A stretch of 64,000 bases of DNA from Oscillospiraceae bacterium (GTDB lineage Bacteria; Bacillota; Clostridia; Oscillospirales; Ruminococcaceae): the NCBI GenBank assembly GCA_015067025.1, contig SVNC01000001.1:186001-250000 (forward strand), in the 5' to 3' direction. The position numbers were made by a program, and so were the translations under genes. Below the pieces are notes generated by a model. The model saw nothing but the letters and a program-made list of their open reading frames with translations, searched no databases and was not told where the DNA came from. Positions 19,186 through 27,831 of this stretch are shown one piece after another; position 1 is the first letter of the stretch; every line of letters starts with the position of its first letter.

Positions 19186-19758
19186 ATGTATAATAAACTA
19201 TGCAATGATTTTGTAAAAAAGCTTGCTTTTCATACGGCACCGACATTGCTTGGAATAAAGTGTGCAAGCCTTGTTTCGCTTGTTACAGAAGATTATGAGC
19301 TATATGGTCAGTGTGAAAGCTTTAATAAAAGAGTAGCTGTGAAGGGACTTAAGAGCAGAATACTTTGCGAATGCAGAAGTCGTACTTTACTTCTTGTATA
19401 TAATGAGACGCAACTTGCAGAAAGATTATCTGAAAGGGAAGCGGTAAGGATTTTATCTTTATGCGGTTATCCATCTGATTGTGATATAGATAGTTATATT
19501 GATTTTCTATCTAAAAGGATAAGGACGTCAGAGGAATTTCCCCACGAGATTGGCATATTCTTAGGCTATCCTATCGAAGACGTAGAAGGCTTTATAGAAA
19601 ATAAGGGTGAAAATTTCAAGCTTTGCGGTTACTGGAAGGTCTACGGATGTCCTGAAAAGGCAAAATGCATATTCAGTAATTACGAGAAATGCAGGAGATT
19701 TCTTTCAAACAGGCTAAGTGAGGGCGTGGATCTATACCAGGCTCTTAAAATATCATAA
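19186..19758 (+). CDS. DUF3793 family protein
   Basis: Likely start ATG 19186 (ORF track 19120). LAFHTAPTLLGIKCASLVSL...FPHEIGIFLGYPIEDVEGFIENKGENFKLCGYWKVY. Confidence 0.82.
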   Translation: MYNKLCNDFVKKLAFHTAPTLLGIKCASLVSLVTEDYELYGQCESFNKRVAVKGLKSRILCECRSRTLLLVYNETQLAERLSEREAVRILSLCGYPSDCDIDSYIDFLSKRIRTSEEFPHEIGIFLGYPIEDVEGFIENKGENFKLCGYWKVYGCPEKAKCIFSNYEKCRRFLSNRLSEGVDLYQALKIS

Positions 19759-19778
19759 ATAAAGAAAGGTAGAAAATT

Positions 19779-20195
19779 ATGAAAACAGCAGTTATTTATT
19801 GGAGTGGGACAGGAAACACAAAGGCGATGGCTGAGGCTGTTGCTGAGGGTGCAGGAGCAGAGCTTTTTGAAGTATCTTCATTTGGTGAAGATATAGCTGG
19901 CTATGATTCAATTGCGTTCGGTTGTCCCTCTATGGGTGCAGAGGAGCTGGAGGAAACTGAGTTTGCTCCTTTTTTTGACAGCGTGGAAAGTAAGCTTAAC
20001 GGAAAGACAATTCTTCTTTTCGGCTCTTACGGCTGGGGCGACGGAGAATGGATGAGAAACTGGGAAGAACGCTGCAAAGCTGCAGGAGCAGTTCTTATTG
20101 ATGATAAGGGTTATATTGTAAATGAAGCTCCCGCAGATGATCAGCTTACTATCTGCAAAGAGCTTGGAAAAGCTTTATCCTCAGCAAGCTTATAA
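19779..20195 (+). CDS. Flavodoxin
   Basis: 138 aa; VIYWSGTGNTKAMAEAVAEGA...LFGSYGWGDGEWMRNWEERC. Confidence 0.93.
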   Translation: MKTAVIYWSGTGNTKAMAEAVAEGAGAELFEVSSFGEDIAGYDSIAFGCPSMGAEELEETEFAPFFDSVESKLNGKTILLFGSYGWGDGEWMRNWEERCKAAGAVLIDDKGYIVNEAPADDQLTICKELGKALSSASL

Positions 20196-20212
20196 TTGTC
20201 AATTTAACTATA

Positions 20213-20230
20213 AGTTAGGTCGTGCTAACC
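20213..20230. promoter_or_regulatory. Feo-locus operator site 3
   Basis: AGTTAGGTCGTGCTAACC. Confidence 0.6.
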
Positions 20231-20278
20231 AAAACTTGTGTGCAAAGTTACAAAACGTTTGATTATGCAAAATTTACC

Positions 20279-20307
20279 TTGACATTTTTGTGACAAGGTA
20301 GTATAAT
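20279..20307 (+). promoter_or_regulatory. SigA-type promoter of feoAB
   Basis: TTGACA (20279-20284), 17-bp spacer, TATAAT (20302-20307). Confidence 0.8.
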
Positions 20308-20313
20308 ATCTAT

Positions 20314-20331
20314 GGTTAGCAGATGCTAACT
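20314..20331. promoter_or_regulatory. Feo-locus operator site 4, at the predicted feoA transcription start
   Basis: GGTTAGCAGATGCTAACT immediately after the -10. Confidence 0.7.
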
Positions 20332-20347
20332 TTTTAAAAACAGTTGT

Positions 20348-20365
20348 AGTTAGTATTATCTAACT
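20348..20365. promoter_or_regulatory. Feo-locus operator site 5
   Basis: AGTTAGTATTATCTAACT. Confidence 0.65.
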
Positions 20366-20407
20366 TGTGTATTTATAGCGATTCTCGAAAGAAAAGGAGA
20401 AATACGA

Positions 20408-20629
20408 ATGGCAACATTAAAGGACGCAAAGATCGGCAAACCTGTAAAGGTGGTAAAAGTCGGCGGTCAGGGTGCTCTCAGAAGAAGAATTATGGATATG
20501 GGTATCACAAAGGGTGTTGAGATAACAGTCAGAAAAGTAGCACCTTTGGGAGATCCTATCGAAGTAAATGTAAGAGGATATGAGCTTTCTCTTCGTAAAG
20601 ACGATGCGGAAATGATAGAAACTGAATAA
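20408..20629 (+). CDS. feoA: Ferrous iron transport protein A
   Basis: 73 aa SH3-like; VVKVGGQGALRRRIMDMGITKGVEITVRKVAPLGDPIEVNVRGYELSLRKDDAEMI. Confidence 0.93.
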   Translation: MATLKDAKIGKPVKVVKVGGQGALRRRIMDMGITKGVEITVRKVAPLGDPIEVNVRGYELSLRKDDAEMIETE

Positions 20630-20661
20630 TTAAAAGCAAAGTTTATTTTGTTTTATTATAC

Positions 20662-20679
20662 AGTTAGTGAAAACTAACG
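20662..20679. promoter_or_regulatory. Feo-locus operator site 6, between feoA and feoB
   Basis: AGTTAGTGAAAACTAACG. Confidence 0.6.
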
Positions 20680-20705
20680 ATAAAAGAAAGGGACATCAAG
20701 GATAC

Positions 20706-23108
20706 ATGGAAATCAGAATTGCGCTTGCAGGTAACCCCAACTGCGGCAAAACAACATTGTTTAACGCCCTTACAGGCTCAAACCAGTTTGTTGGTAACTG
20801 GCCGGGTGTTACAGTAGAAAAAAAAGAAGGAAAGATGAAGGGTGTCAGCGACGTAATAATCACCGACCTTCCCGGTATCTATTCCTTATCTCCCTACACA
20901 CTTGAAGAAGTGGTAGCAAGAAACTATCTCGTAGGCGAACAGCCTGACGCTATTCTTAATATCGTAGATGGTACAAATATTGAACGTAATTTATACCTTA
21001 CTACTCAGCTTATAGAAATCGGCATACCCGTTGTCTGTGCTATCAATATGATGGATATCGTAGAAAAAAACGGCGACAAGATAGATATAGAAGCTCTTTC
21101 TAAAGAGCTTGGCTGTAAAGTCGTAACCATATCAGCATTAAAGGAAACAGGCATCACAGAAGCGGCTGAGCTTGCGATAAAAGCTGCAAGAGAAAAGACT
21201 ATTACTCCTCCTAAGCATCGTTTTGGCGGTTGTGTAGAGCATGCACTTGCACATATTGAAGAATATCTCCTTCACGATATCCCTGAAGAACAGCAGAGGT
21301 GGTATTCAATAAAGCTCTTTGAAAGAGATGAAAAGGTGCTTGAAGTAATGAAGCTTTCCGATGAGATATCAAGCCATATCGAAAAGGATATCCGTTCTGC
21401 GGAAGAAGAGCTTGATGATGATGCAGAGAGTATTATAATAAACGAAAGATACCTTTACATAGAAAGCGTAGTTAAAAAGTGCTTTGTTAAGAAAAATAAG
21501 GGTGCTCTTACTATATCCGATAAAATAGACAGAGTAGTAACTAACAGAATTTTAGCATTACCCATTTTTGCAGTAATTATGTTTGTCGTTTACTTCATAT
21601 CTGTTACAACAGTAGGTACGTGGGTAACAGACTGGACAAATGATGGACTTTTCGGAGACGGTTTCCATCTGTTCAATATCGGTGTCGGTGAATTTGAAGA
21701 AGCTACAGATGCTTATGCATCTGAAAACATCTTTACTGAAGACGTTCTGAACTTATCACAGGCAGCAGCAGATAAGGGTATTATCGGAGCAGAAGACGTA
21801 CTTGGTGCAGTACAGGATGGCGACTACGGTGCATTTGAAGAAGCACTTGGCTCTTATGGTGACAGCCTTGCACAGTCAGGTTATGATGTAAGTGCACTTG
21901 TAGAAGAAGCTATGGAGGGTGCTCCCGCTCCCGAAGATTACGGTGTGTGGGTTCCCGGTGTTCCCGTACTTGTAGAACAGGGTCTTGACGCTATCTCTGT
22001 TGATGGTTGGCTCAAATCTCTTATTCTTGACGGTATTGTAGCAGGTGTCGGTGCGGTGCTTGGTTTCGTACCTCAGATGCTTGTACTTTTCCTTATGCTT
22101 GCATTCCTTGAAGCTTGCGGTTATATGTCAAGAATTGCCTTTGTTATGGATAGAATTTTCAGAAAATTCGGTCTTTCCGGTAAGTCCTTTATCCCTATGC
22201 TGATAGGTGTAGGTTGCGGCGTTCCCGGCGTTATGGCGTCCCGTACCATCGAAAACGAGCGTGACCGCCGTATGACTATCATGACTACAACCTTTATTCC
22301 TTGTGGTGCAAAGATGCCTATCGTGGCTCTTATCGCAGGCTCATTATTCGGCAATGCATGGTGGGTAGCTCCCAGTGCCTTCTTTGTAGGCTGTGCGGCT
22401 ATCGTTATTTCAGGTATTATGCTTAAAAAGACAAGACCCTTTGCAGGCGATCCCGCTCCCTTCGTTTTAGAGCTTCCTGCATATCATCTTCCTACTATCG
22501 GTAATCTTTTCAGAAGTATGTGGGAGCGTGGCTGGTCCTTTATCAAAAAGGCAGGTACGGTCATCCTTCTTTCAACTGTTATCATTTGGGCAGGCTCTTG
22601 CTTCGGAACGCTTGCGGATGGCACTTTTGGTTTCAGCACAGAAATTCCTCTCTCTGACAGCATACTCGGAACAATAGGTAATGCGATCTGCTGGCTCTTT
22701 ATCCCTTTAGGCTTTGGCGATCCTACTTCTGCAATTGCAACTCTTATGGGACTTATTGCTAAGGAAGAAGTAGTTGCAGTACTCGGTGTACTTGACTTTA
22801 TGGGTATGACTCAGCTTGCAGGTTATTCTTTCCTTATATTCAATCTTCTTTGTGCTCCTTGTTTCGCCGCAATGGGTGCAATCAAAAGAGAGATGAACAG
22901 TGCCAAGTGGACCGCCTTTGCAATCACATATCAGTGTGTATTTGCTTACCTTATTTCACTTATCGTATTCCAGATCGGCAGCATCTTTACAGGTGCCTTA
23001 AACGTAGTAGGACTTATCTTTGCTCTCCTTGCTCTTGCATTTATAATCTTTATGCTTGTAAGACCCTATAAGGAAAGCACAACTCTTAAAATTAAAGTAA
23101 AGTCCTGA
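20706..23108 (+). CDS. feoB: Ferrous iron transport protein B
   Basis: Likely start ATG 20706 (MEIRIALAGNPNCGKTTLFNALTGSNQFVGNWPGVTVEKKEG); ORF track start 20667 lies in operator site 6. GTPase plus multi-TM. Confidence 0.95.
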   Translation: MEIRIALAGNPNCGKTTLFNALTGSNQFVGNWPGVTVEKKEGKMKGVSDVIITDLPGIYSLSPYTLEEVVARNYLVGEQPDAILNIVDGTNIERNLYLTTQLIEIGIPVVCAINMMDIVEKNGDKIDIEALSKELGCKVVTISALKETGITEAAELAIKAAREKTITPPKHRFGGCVEHALAHIEEYLLHDIPEEQQRWYSIKLFERDEKVLEVMKLSDEISSHIEKDIRSAEEELDDDAESIIINERYLYIESVVKKCFVKKNKGALTISDKIDRVVTNRILALPIFAVIMFVVYFISVTTVGTWVTDWTNDGLFGDGFHLFNIGVGEFEEATDAYASENIFTEDVLNLSQAAADKGIIGAEDVLGAVQDGDYGAFEEALGSYGDSLAQSGYDVSALVEEAMEGAPAPEDYGVWVPGVPVLVEQGLDAISVDGWLKSLILDGIVAGVGAVLGFVPQMLVLFLMLAFLEACGYMSRIAFVMDRIFRKFGLSGKSFIPMLIGVGCGVPGVMASRTIENERDRRMTIMTTTFIPCGAKMPIVALIAGSLFGNAWWVAPSAFFVGCAAIVISGIMLKKTRPFAGDPAPFVLELPAYHLPTIGNLFRSMWERGWSFIKKAGTVILLSTVIIWAGSCFGTLADGTFGFSTEIPLSDSILGTIGNAICWLFIPLGFGDPTSAIATLMGLIAKEEVVAVLGVLDFMGMTQLAGYSFLIFNLLCAPCFAAMGAIKREMNSAKWTAFAITYQCVFAYLISLIVFQIGSIFTGALNVVGLIFALLALAFIIFMLVRPYKESTTLKIKVKS

Positions 23109-23125
23109 TTTGAAAGGAGAACATT

Positions 23126-23296
23126 ATGCCTACAGTTATAGTATCCCTTGTAGTAGTTGCGATACTTGTCTTAGCTATTGTACAGTTAAGGCGTGATAAA
23201 AAGGCAGGAAAGCCTCTTTGCGGAGGACAGTGTTCAAATTGCCCGAACGGAGCACTTTGTGCCTCTCAGAGGAAGGCAGAAAACGAAAGCTTATAA
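23126..23296 (+). CDS. FeoB-associated Cys-rich membrane protein
   Basis: Missed by the track (56 aa): MPTVIVSLVVVAILVLAIVQLRRDKKAGKPLCGGQCSNCPNGALCASQRKAENESL; SD GAAAGGAG. Confidence 0.85.
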   Translation: MPTVIVSLVVVAILVLAIVQLRRDKKAGKPLCGGQCSNCPNGALCASQRKAENESL

Positions 23297-23682
23297 TGGA
23301 CATATTAAAAATAATAATTCCTGCGATTATAATTTCAGTACTCGTTATAATAGCGATAGTTTCGGTAAAGACGTATCTTAAAAATCTTGCTCAGGGTTGT
23401 TGCGGTGCCGGTGGCGGTAAAGAAAATAAAATCAAGGTTGACAAATCTGCAGTTTCAGAGTATAAATATAAGTATACGGTAGAAATTGCAGGTATGACCT
23501 GTAAAAACTGCAGTATGAGAATTGAGAATGTCTTTAACCGAAAGAATGGAATTTTAGCCGATGTTAGTTTAGAAAAGTCACAGGCTGTCATCTATTCAAA
23601 AGAACCGCTTACTGATTTTTCTGTCAGACAGACTATAATAGGACTCGGCTATTCCGTTACAGATATAACGGAGGAAATATGA
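23296..23682 (+). CDS. Membrane-anchored heavy-metal-associated (HMA) domain protein
   Basis: ATG 23296 overlaps the previous stop (TAATG). N-terminal TM, GCCGAGGG, then EIAGMTCKNCSMRIENVFN. Confidence 0.8.
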   Translation: MDILKIIIPAIIISVLVIIAIVSVKTYLKNLAQGCCGAGGGKENKIKVDKSAVSEYKYKYTVEIAGMTCKNCSMRIENVFNRKNGILADVSLEKSQAVIYSKEPLTDFSVRQTIIGLGYSVTDITEEI

Positions 23683-24278
23683 ATTGTAGTTGCGAACAGG
23701 ATTATGAATATCACGAGTTTGTGGAATGTATATCTTCCGCCCTTGATGCAAGGGACCCATATACAGGTAATCACTCAAAACGTGTCAGCGATATGGCATG
23801 TCATCTTTGCGGTCATCTGGGACTTAGTGAAGAAGAAACGATGGAAATTCATATCGCCGCCCATCTTCACGATATCGGGAAAATAGGAATCCCTGACAGA
23901 ATACTTTTAAAAGAGGGAAGACTTGACGATGAAGAATGGGCGACAATGAAAAAGCACCCTGAAATAGGTGCAGATATATTATCAAAATCAGACCAGTTTA
24001 AAAGAGTAGCGGCGATAATTCTCCATCATCATGAGCGTTATGATGGGAAAGGCTATCCCTTTGGTGCTAAGGGCGAAGAAATTCCCCTTGGTGCAAGAAT
24101 AATAGCCGTTTGCGACTCTATAGACGCAATGCTGACAAAGCGTTCTTACAGAAATGCTCTGCCTAAAAGCGTATGCAGAGAAGAGATAGAAAAGAATGTC
24201 GGAATTATGTACGACCCCCAAATTGCAAATCTCGCTCTTTCTGACTGGGATGAGCTTACAGAATATTATACTAATTAA
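23679..24278 (+). CDS. HD-GYP-type phosphohydrolase
   Basis: 199 aa; DARDPYTGNHSKRVSDMACHLC...HLHDIGKIGIPDRIL...HHHERYDGKGYP. ATGA overlap with preceding gene. Confidence 0.9.
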   Translation: MNCSCEQDYEYHEFVECISSALDARDPYTGNHSKRVSDMACHLCGHLGLSEEETMEIHIAAHLHDIGKIGIPDRILLKEGRLDDEEWATMKKHPEIGADILSKSDQFKRVAAIILHHHERYDGKGYPFGAKGEEIPLGARIIAVCDSIDAMLTKRSYRNALPKSVCREEIEKNVGIMYDPQIANLALSDWDELTEYYTN

Positions 24279-24300
24279 TGATAAACCTTCTTTGTGATAA

Positions 24301-24337
24301 AACAGCTCTTGGAGAAATCCGAGAGCTGTTTTTTTAC
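24301..24337 (+). terminator. Intrinsic terminator
   Basis: AACAGCTCT...AGAGCTGTT + TTTTTT. Confidence 0.8.
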
Positions 24338-24409
24338 GGAATTATTTGACAACGGTTTACCTCTATGTTATACTTTACTAAAGGATATCTCTTAAAAGGA
24401 AAATTTGAT

Positions 24410-25810
24410 ATGAAGAAGATGAGTAAATCAACTATTGCACTTGCAGTTGCGATAGTAGCGTACATTATGTTTTTTATTCTGATAGCAATATATTATATGT
24501 GGGTAAAGGAAGACAGCAAAACTCTAAGAACAGTAAAACTATCAGATGGTACACTGAGTGAAGGTGTTTGGACCCTTTCTGATTTTGATGTAAAATTAGG
24601 ACCTCGTGGAGGTGATTCAGGTGCTTGGTTAAAGGACCCGATACTTGATGAAAATGGTAATGAACTGCACGGAGCAAGCGTGGGCATTATTTATGAGATG
24701 GTTATCGAAAACACGTCACAGGCAATAATATCTGACTGGACTATGGAGTTGTATATGCCTGAATATATGTGGTTCAACAATGCTTGGTGCGGAGATTTGG
24801 AATTTCATCAAAGTACTGATAACGGAGAAAAGGTACAGACTATAGATTTAAGAGAGTATTTAAGTATTGATTTTGAGCTTGATTATTACATAGATCATAC
24901 AGGTCCTATGGTCCCTCTCAGCAAGGGCGATAAATTTGTATATTATCCCAGTAAGGCAGATAATGAATATCCTTTAGTGCAAAAATCCGAAACGGAAGAA
25001 GTGCACAGCTCTGCTGTTATGGGTTTCATCGTTTATATCCCTGATAAGGGACTTGATTATGAGGCAGTATTTGATAATGCAATGTTCAGCTATCATTTAC
25101 AGAAAAGTGCCTGGGGTGAGCCTTTGTTCCTCACTCTTGTAGGTGTGGATATAGGCTGTCTTGTGCTTATAATAGGATTTATTATGTCCCAGATAAGAGT
25201 ACGTAAGCTTTTAAAACAGCAGAAACACGACGCTATAATTATCGAGCAGTCGATAAATACGCTGATAAATTTTGTAGAAGCAAAGGATCCTAATACAAAG
25301 GGTCACTCTGAGCGTGTAGCGAAAATTGCTTATGCTCTCGCCTGTGAGATGAAATATTCTGCAAGAGATTGTCATGATATCCGCTGTATTGCACTTATGC
25401 ACGACTGTGGAAAAATTGCAATTCCTGTAAACATTTTACAAAAACCGGACAAGCTGACAGACGAAGAATATGAGGAGATTAAACGCCATACCACAGTAGG
25501 CGGTGAAATGCTCCGCGACTTTACATCTATTAAGGGTATGAACTTAGGTGCTCTTTACCATCACGAAAGATATGACGGAAAGGGTTATCCTCAGGGGCTT
25601 AAAGGCAAAGAGATTCCTCTCATTGCAAGGATAATCTGTGTTGCCGACTCTCTTGATGCGATGAACTCTAACAGATGCTACCGTCCACGACTTACAAAGG
25701 AAGTTATAGTTGAAGAGCTCATAAAGAACAAGGGCAAGCAGTTCGATCCTGACGTAGTAGACTATCTGATGAAACTTATAAACCGTGGCGATGTTATTAT
25801 AGGTGAATAA
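24410..25810 (+). CDS. Membrane HD-GYP protein with extracytoplasmic beta-rich sensor domain
   Basis: Likely start 24410 (MKKMSKSTIALAVAIVAYIMFF). TM, extracellular region, second TM, then HDCGKIAIPVNIL...HHERYDGKGYPQGLKG. Confidence 0.85.
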   Translation: MKKMSKSTIALAVAIVAYIMFFILIAIYYMWVKEDSKTLRTVKLSDGTLSEGVWTLSDFDVKLGPRGGDSGAWLKDPILDENGNELHGASVGIIYEMVIENTSQAIISDWTMELYMPEYMWFNNAWCGDLEFHQSTDNGEKVQTIDLREYLSIDFELDYYIDHTGPMVPLSKGDKFVYYPSKADNEYPLVQKSETEEVHSSAVMGFIVYIPDKGLDYEAVFDNAMFSYHLQKSAWGEPLFLTLVGVDIGCLVLIIGFIMSQIRVRKLLKQQKHDAIIIEQSINTLINFVEAKDPNTKGHSERVAKIAYALACEMKYSARDCHDIRCIALMHDCGKIAIPVNILQKPDKLTDEEYEEIKRHTTVGGEMLRDFTSIKGMNLGALYHHERYDGKGYPQGLKGKEIPLIARIICVADSLDAMNSNRCYRPRLTKEVIVEELIKNKGKQFDPDVVDYLMKLINRGDVIIGE

Positions 25811-25865
25811 AAATAAAAGACGTGATATCCGTATGGGTATTACGTCTTTTGTTGTTGCAAAAAAA

Positions 25866-25895
25866 CTGCCTGCTGAAAAGCAGGCAGAAAAACAA
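25866..25895. terminator. Hairpin/terminator between convergent genes
   Basis: CTGCCTGCT-gaaa-AGCAGGCAG. Confidence 0.6.
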
Positions 25896-25998
25896 AATAT
25901 TTGCTCTCTATATTTCTATAGAGCAAGAAAGGTGAATTTAAATTTCCCGTCATTTGATGCCACGGGAGTCAATCTTCACAAATTTATTTTATAAGTCG

Positions 25999-27198
25999 TT
26001 AAGCAAGAAACTGTGCCATAAGCTCGTGACCTACAGCCACGTAATCATTTTTAGCGGCTGCTGTTTCTTCAGAGAATTTATCTGCACCGTCTACGTCCTT
26101 TGTGCTGTCGTAGATCATAAAAGGAACAGGTGCGTTTGTGTGAGTCTTAAGCTCTAAGGGAGTGGGATGGTCAGGGCAGATAAGTATCTTTATATCTTCA
26201 CCTTCAAATTCCTTCAATATAACTCCAAGTATCTTTTCATCAATAAGCTCTATAGCCTTTACCTTGTTTGCCACTTCAAAACGATGTCCGCATTCATCGG
26301 GAGCTTCCACGTGGATATATACAAAATCCTTGCCGCTCTTTAATGCTTCAACAGCCGCCTGAGCTTTACCGTCAAAGTTTGTATCTATGTAACCTGTAGC
26401 ACCTTCTACGTTTATTACGTCCATTTCGGTAAATTTACCGATACCTTTGAGTAAGTCAACTGCGGAGATCATTGCGGCACTTTTGCCGTACTTTTCCTTG
26501 AAGGGAGTAAGTTCTTTACGAACACCTTCACCCCAGAACCAAATGCTGTTGGCAGGACGAAGACCTCTTTCAATTCTCTTTAAGTTTACAGGGTGATCCT
26601 TTAAAAGCTCATAGCTCTTCTTCATCATTTCAATAAGAACCTGACCCTTTTCATTTGCACCTAAATATTCCTTTACAGGCTTGCCTGTGATATCGTGGGG
26701 TGGTGTCAGTTTGCCTACGTCCATTGTGCCCTTATCCCAGATAAGGCAGTGACGATAACTTACACCACTGTAAAATCTGAATTCATCCGTGCCTAACTTT
26801 TCATCAATATACTTTATGATTTCAGCCGCTTCTTCAGTTGAAATATCATCTGCACAATAGTCAAGTATAGTCTTGTCTTCATACTTTTCTTCATCTGTTA
26901 CAGTAACAAGGTTTGTTCTGAAGGATACGTCTGTAGGCTTCATATCAATTCCGATACTACCTGCCTCAAGGGGACTTCTGCCTGAATAGTATATTGCAGG
27001 GTCATAACCTAAAACAGAGAGGTTAGCAACGTCGCTACCGGGCTTTAAGTTGTCCGCAACCGTCTTTACAAGACCTATTCTTGATTTCTTTGCGAGCATA
27101 TCCATATTGGGCTTGTTGGCAACGCTCATAGGAGTGCCGTTTAAGTCTTCTCTCGGAAGGTCAGCCATACCGTCGCAAAGTAAAACTACGTATTTCAT
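25999..27198 (-). CDS. Cofactor-independent phosphoglycerate mutase, archaeal-type (ApgM-like)
   Basis: 399 aa; MKYVVLLCDGMADLP...ANKPNMDMLAKKSRIGLVKTV...SDVANLSVLGYDP. Confidence 0.92.
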   Translation of the reverse strand: MKYVVLLCDGMADLPREDLNGTPMSVANKPNMDMLAKKSRIGLVKTVADNLKPGSDVANLSVLGYDPAIYYSGRSPLEAGSIGIDMKPTDVSFRTNLVTVTDEEKYEDKTILDYCADDISTEEAAEIIKYIDEKLGTDEFRFYSGVSYRHCLIWDKGTMDVGKLTPPHDITGKPVKEYLGANEKGQVLIEMMKKSYELLKDHPVNLKRIERGLRPANSIWFWGEGVRKELTPFKEKYGKSAAMISAVDLLKGIGKFTEMDVINVEGATGYIDTNFDGKAQAAVEALKSGKDFVYIHVEAPDECGHRFEVANKVKAIELIDEKILGVILKEFEGEDIKILICPDHPTPLELKTHTNAPVPFMIYDSTKDVDGADKFSEETAAAKNDYVAVGHELMAQFLA

Positions 27199-27347
27199 AA
27201 TATCGCCTTTCTTTTGTATGAAAATTGTCCGTTAAAATTATATCATACTTTTATGCGGATTGCAATAGAAATAATTATTGAATTTCTTTGAATAAACGAC
27301 CTTTTGCTGTAAAAAATAACGATAAAATAAAAACGGAGAAAATAATT

Positions 27348-27791
27348 ATGGATATCAGTAAAAAGGAATACAGTAAGATAAGCAAAAAGCATTCAGGGTC
27401 ATCAAAGATGTATAAGACCATCCCTAAAGCATACGCTATAGGAGGCTTTATCTGTATGGTTGGTCAGTTTTTTCTTAATCTTTATAAAAATACAGGACTT
27501 GATGACGAACAAGCGGCGGCGTATACTTCCATAACGCTTATTCTGATAAGTGCTGTGCTTACCGGCTTTGGGCTGTATGAAAGAATAGCAAAGCACGGCG
27601 GCGCAGGTACACTCGTACCTATTACGGGCTTTGCAAATGCCGTAGTATCTCCCGCCCTTGAATTTAAGACCGAGGGTTATATTTTAGGCACAGGTGCAAA
27701 AATATTCATAATTGCAGGTCCTGTAATAGTTTACGGCATCACGGCAAGCGTTGTGTATGGAGTTATTTATTTTACTATGGGACTTTTTTAA
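27348..27791 (+). CDS. spoVAC: Stage V sporulation protein AC
   Basis: Start ATG 27348; YGI/TGFANAVVSPALEFKTEGYILGTGAKIFIIAGPVIVYGI. Confidence 0.92.
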   Translation: MDISKKEYSKISKKHSGSSKMYKTIPKAYAIGGFICMVGQFFLNLYKNTGLDDEQAAAYTSITLILISAVLTGFGLYERIAKHGGAGTLVPITGFANAVVSPALEFKTEGYILGTGAKIFIIAGPVIVYGITASVVYGVIYFTMGLF

Positions 27792-27796
27792 TATAT

Positions 27797-27830
27797 AAAA
27801 CGGCTTGTTTGTTAGCAAGCCGTTTTATAG
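27797..27830. terminator. Bidirectional terminator
   Basis: AAAACGGCTTG-N8-CAAGCCGTTTT. Confidence 0.8.
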
Positions 27831-27831
27831 T

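Noticed and set aside
20667-20705. Upstream GTG start for feoB given by the ORF track
   Set aside because: Falls inside operator site 6; ATG 20706 starts exactly at the conserved MEIRIALAGNPNCGKTT.
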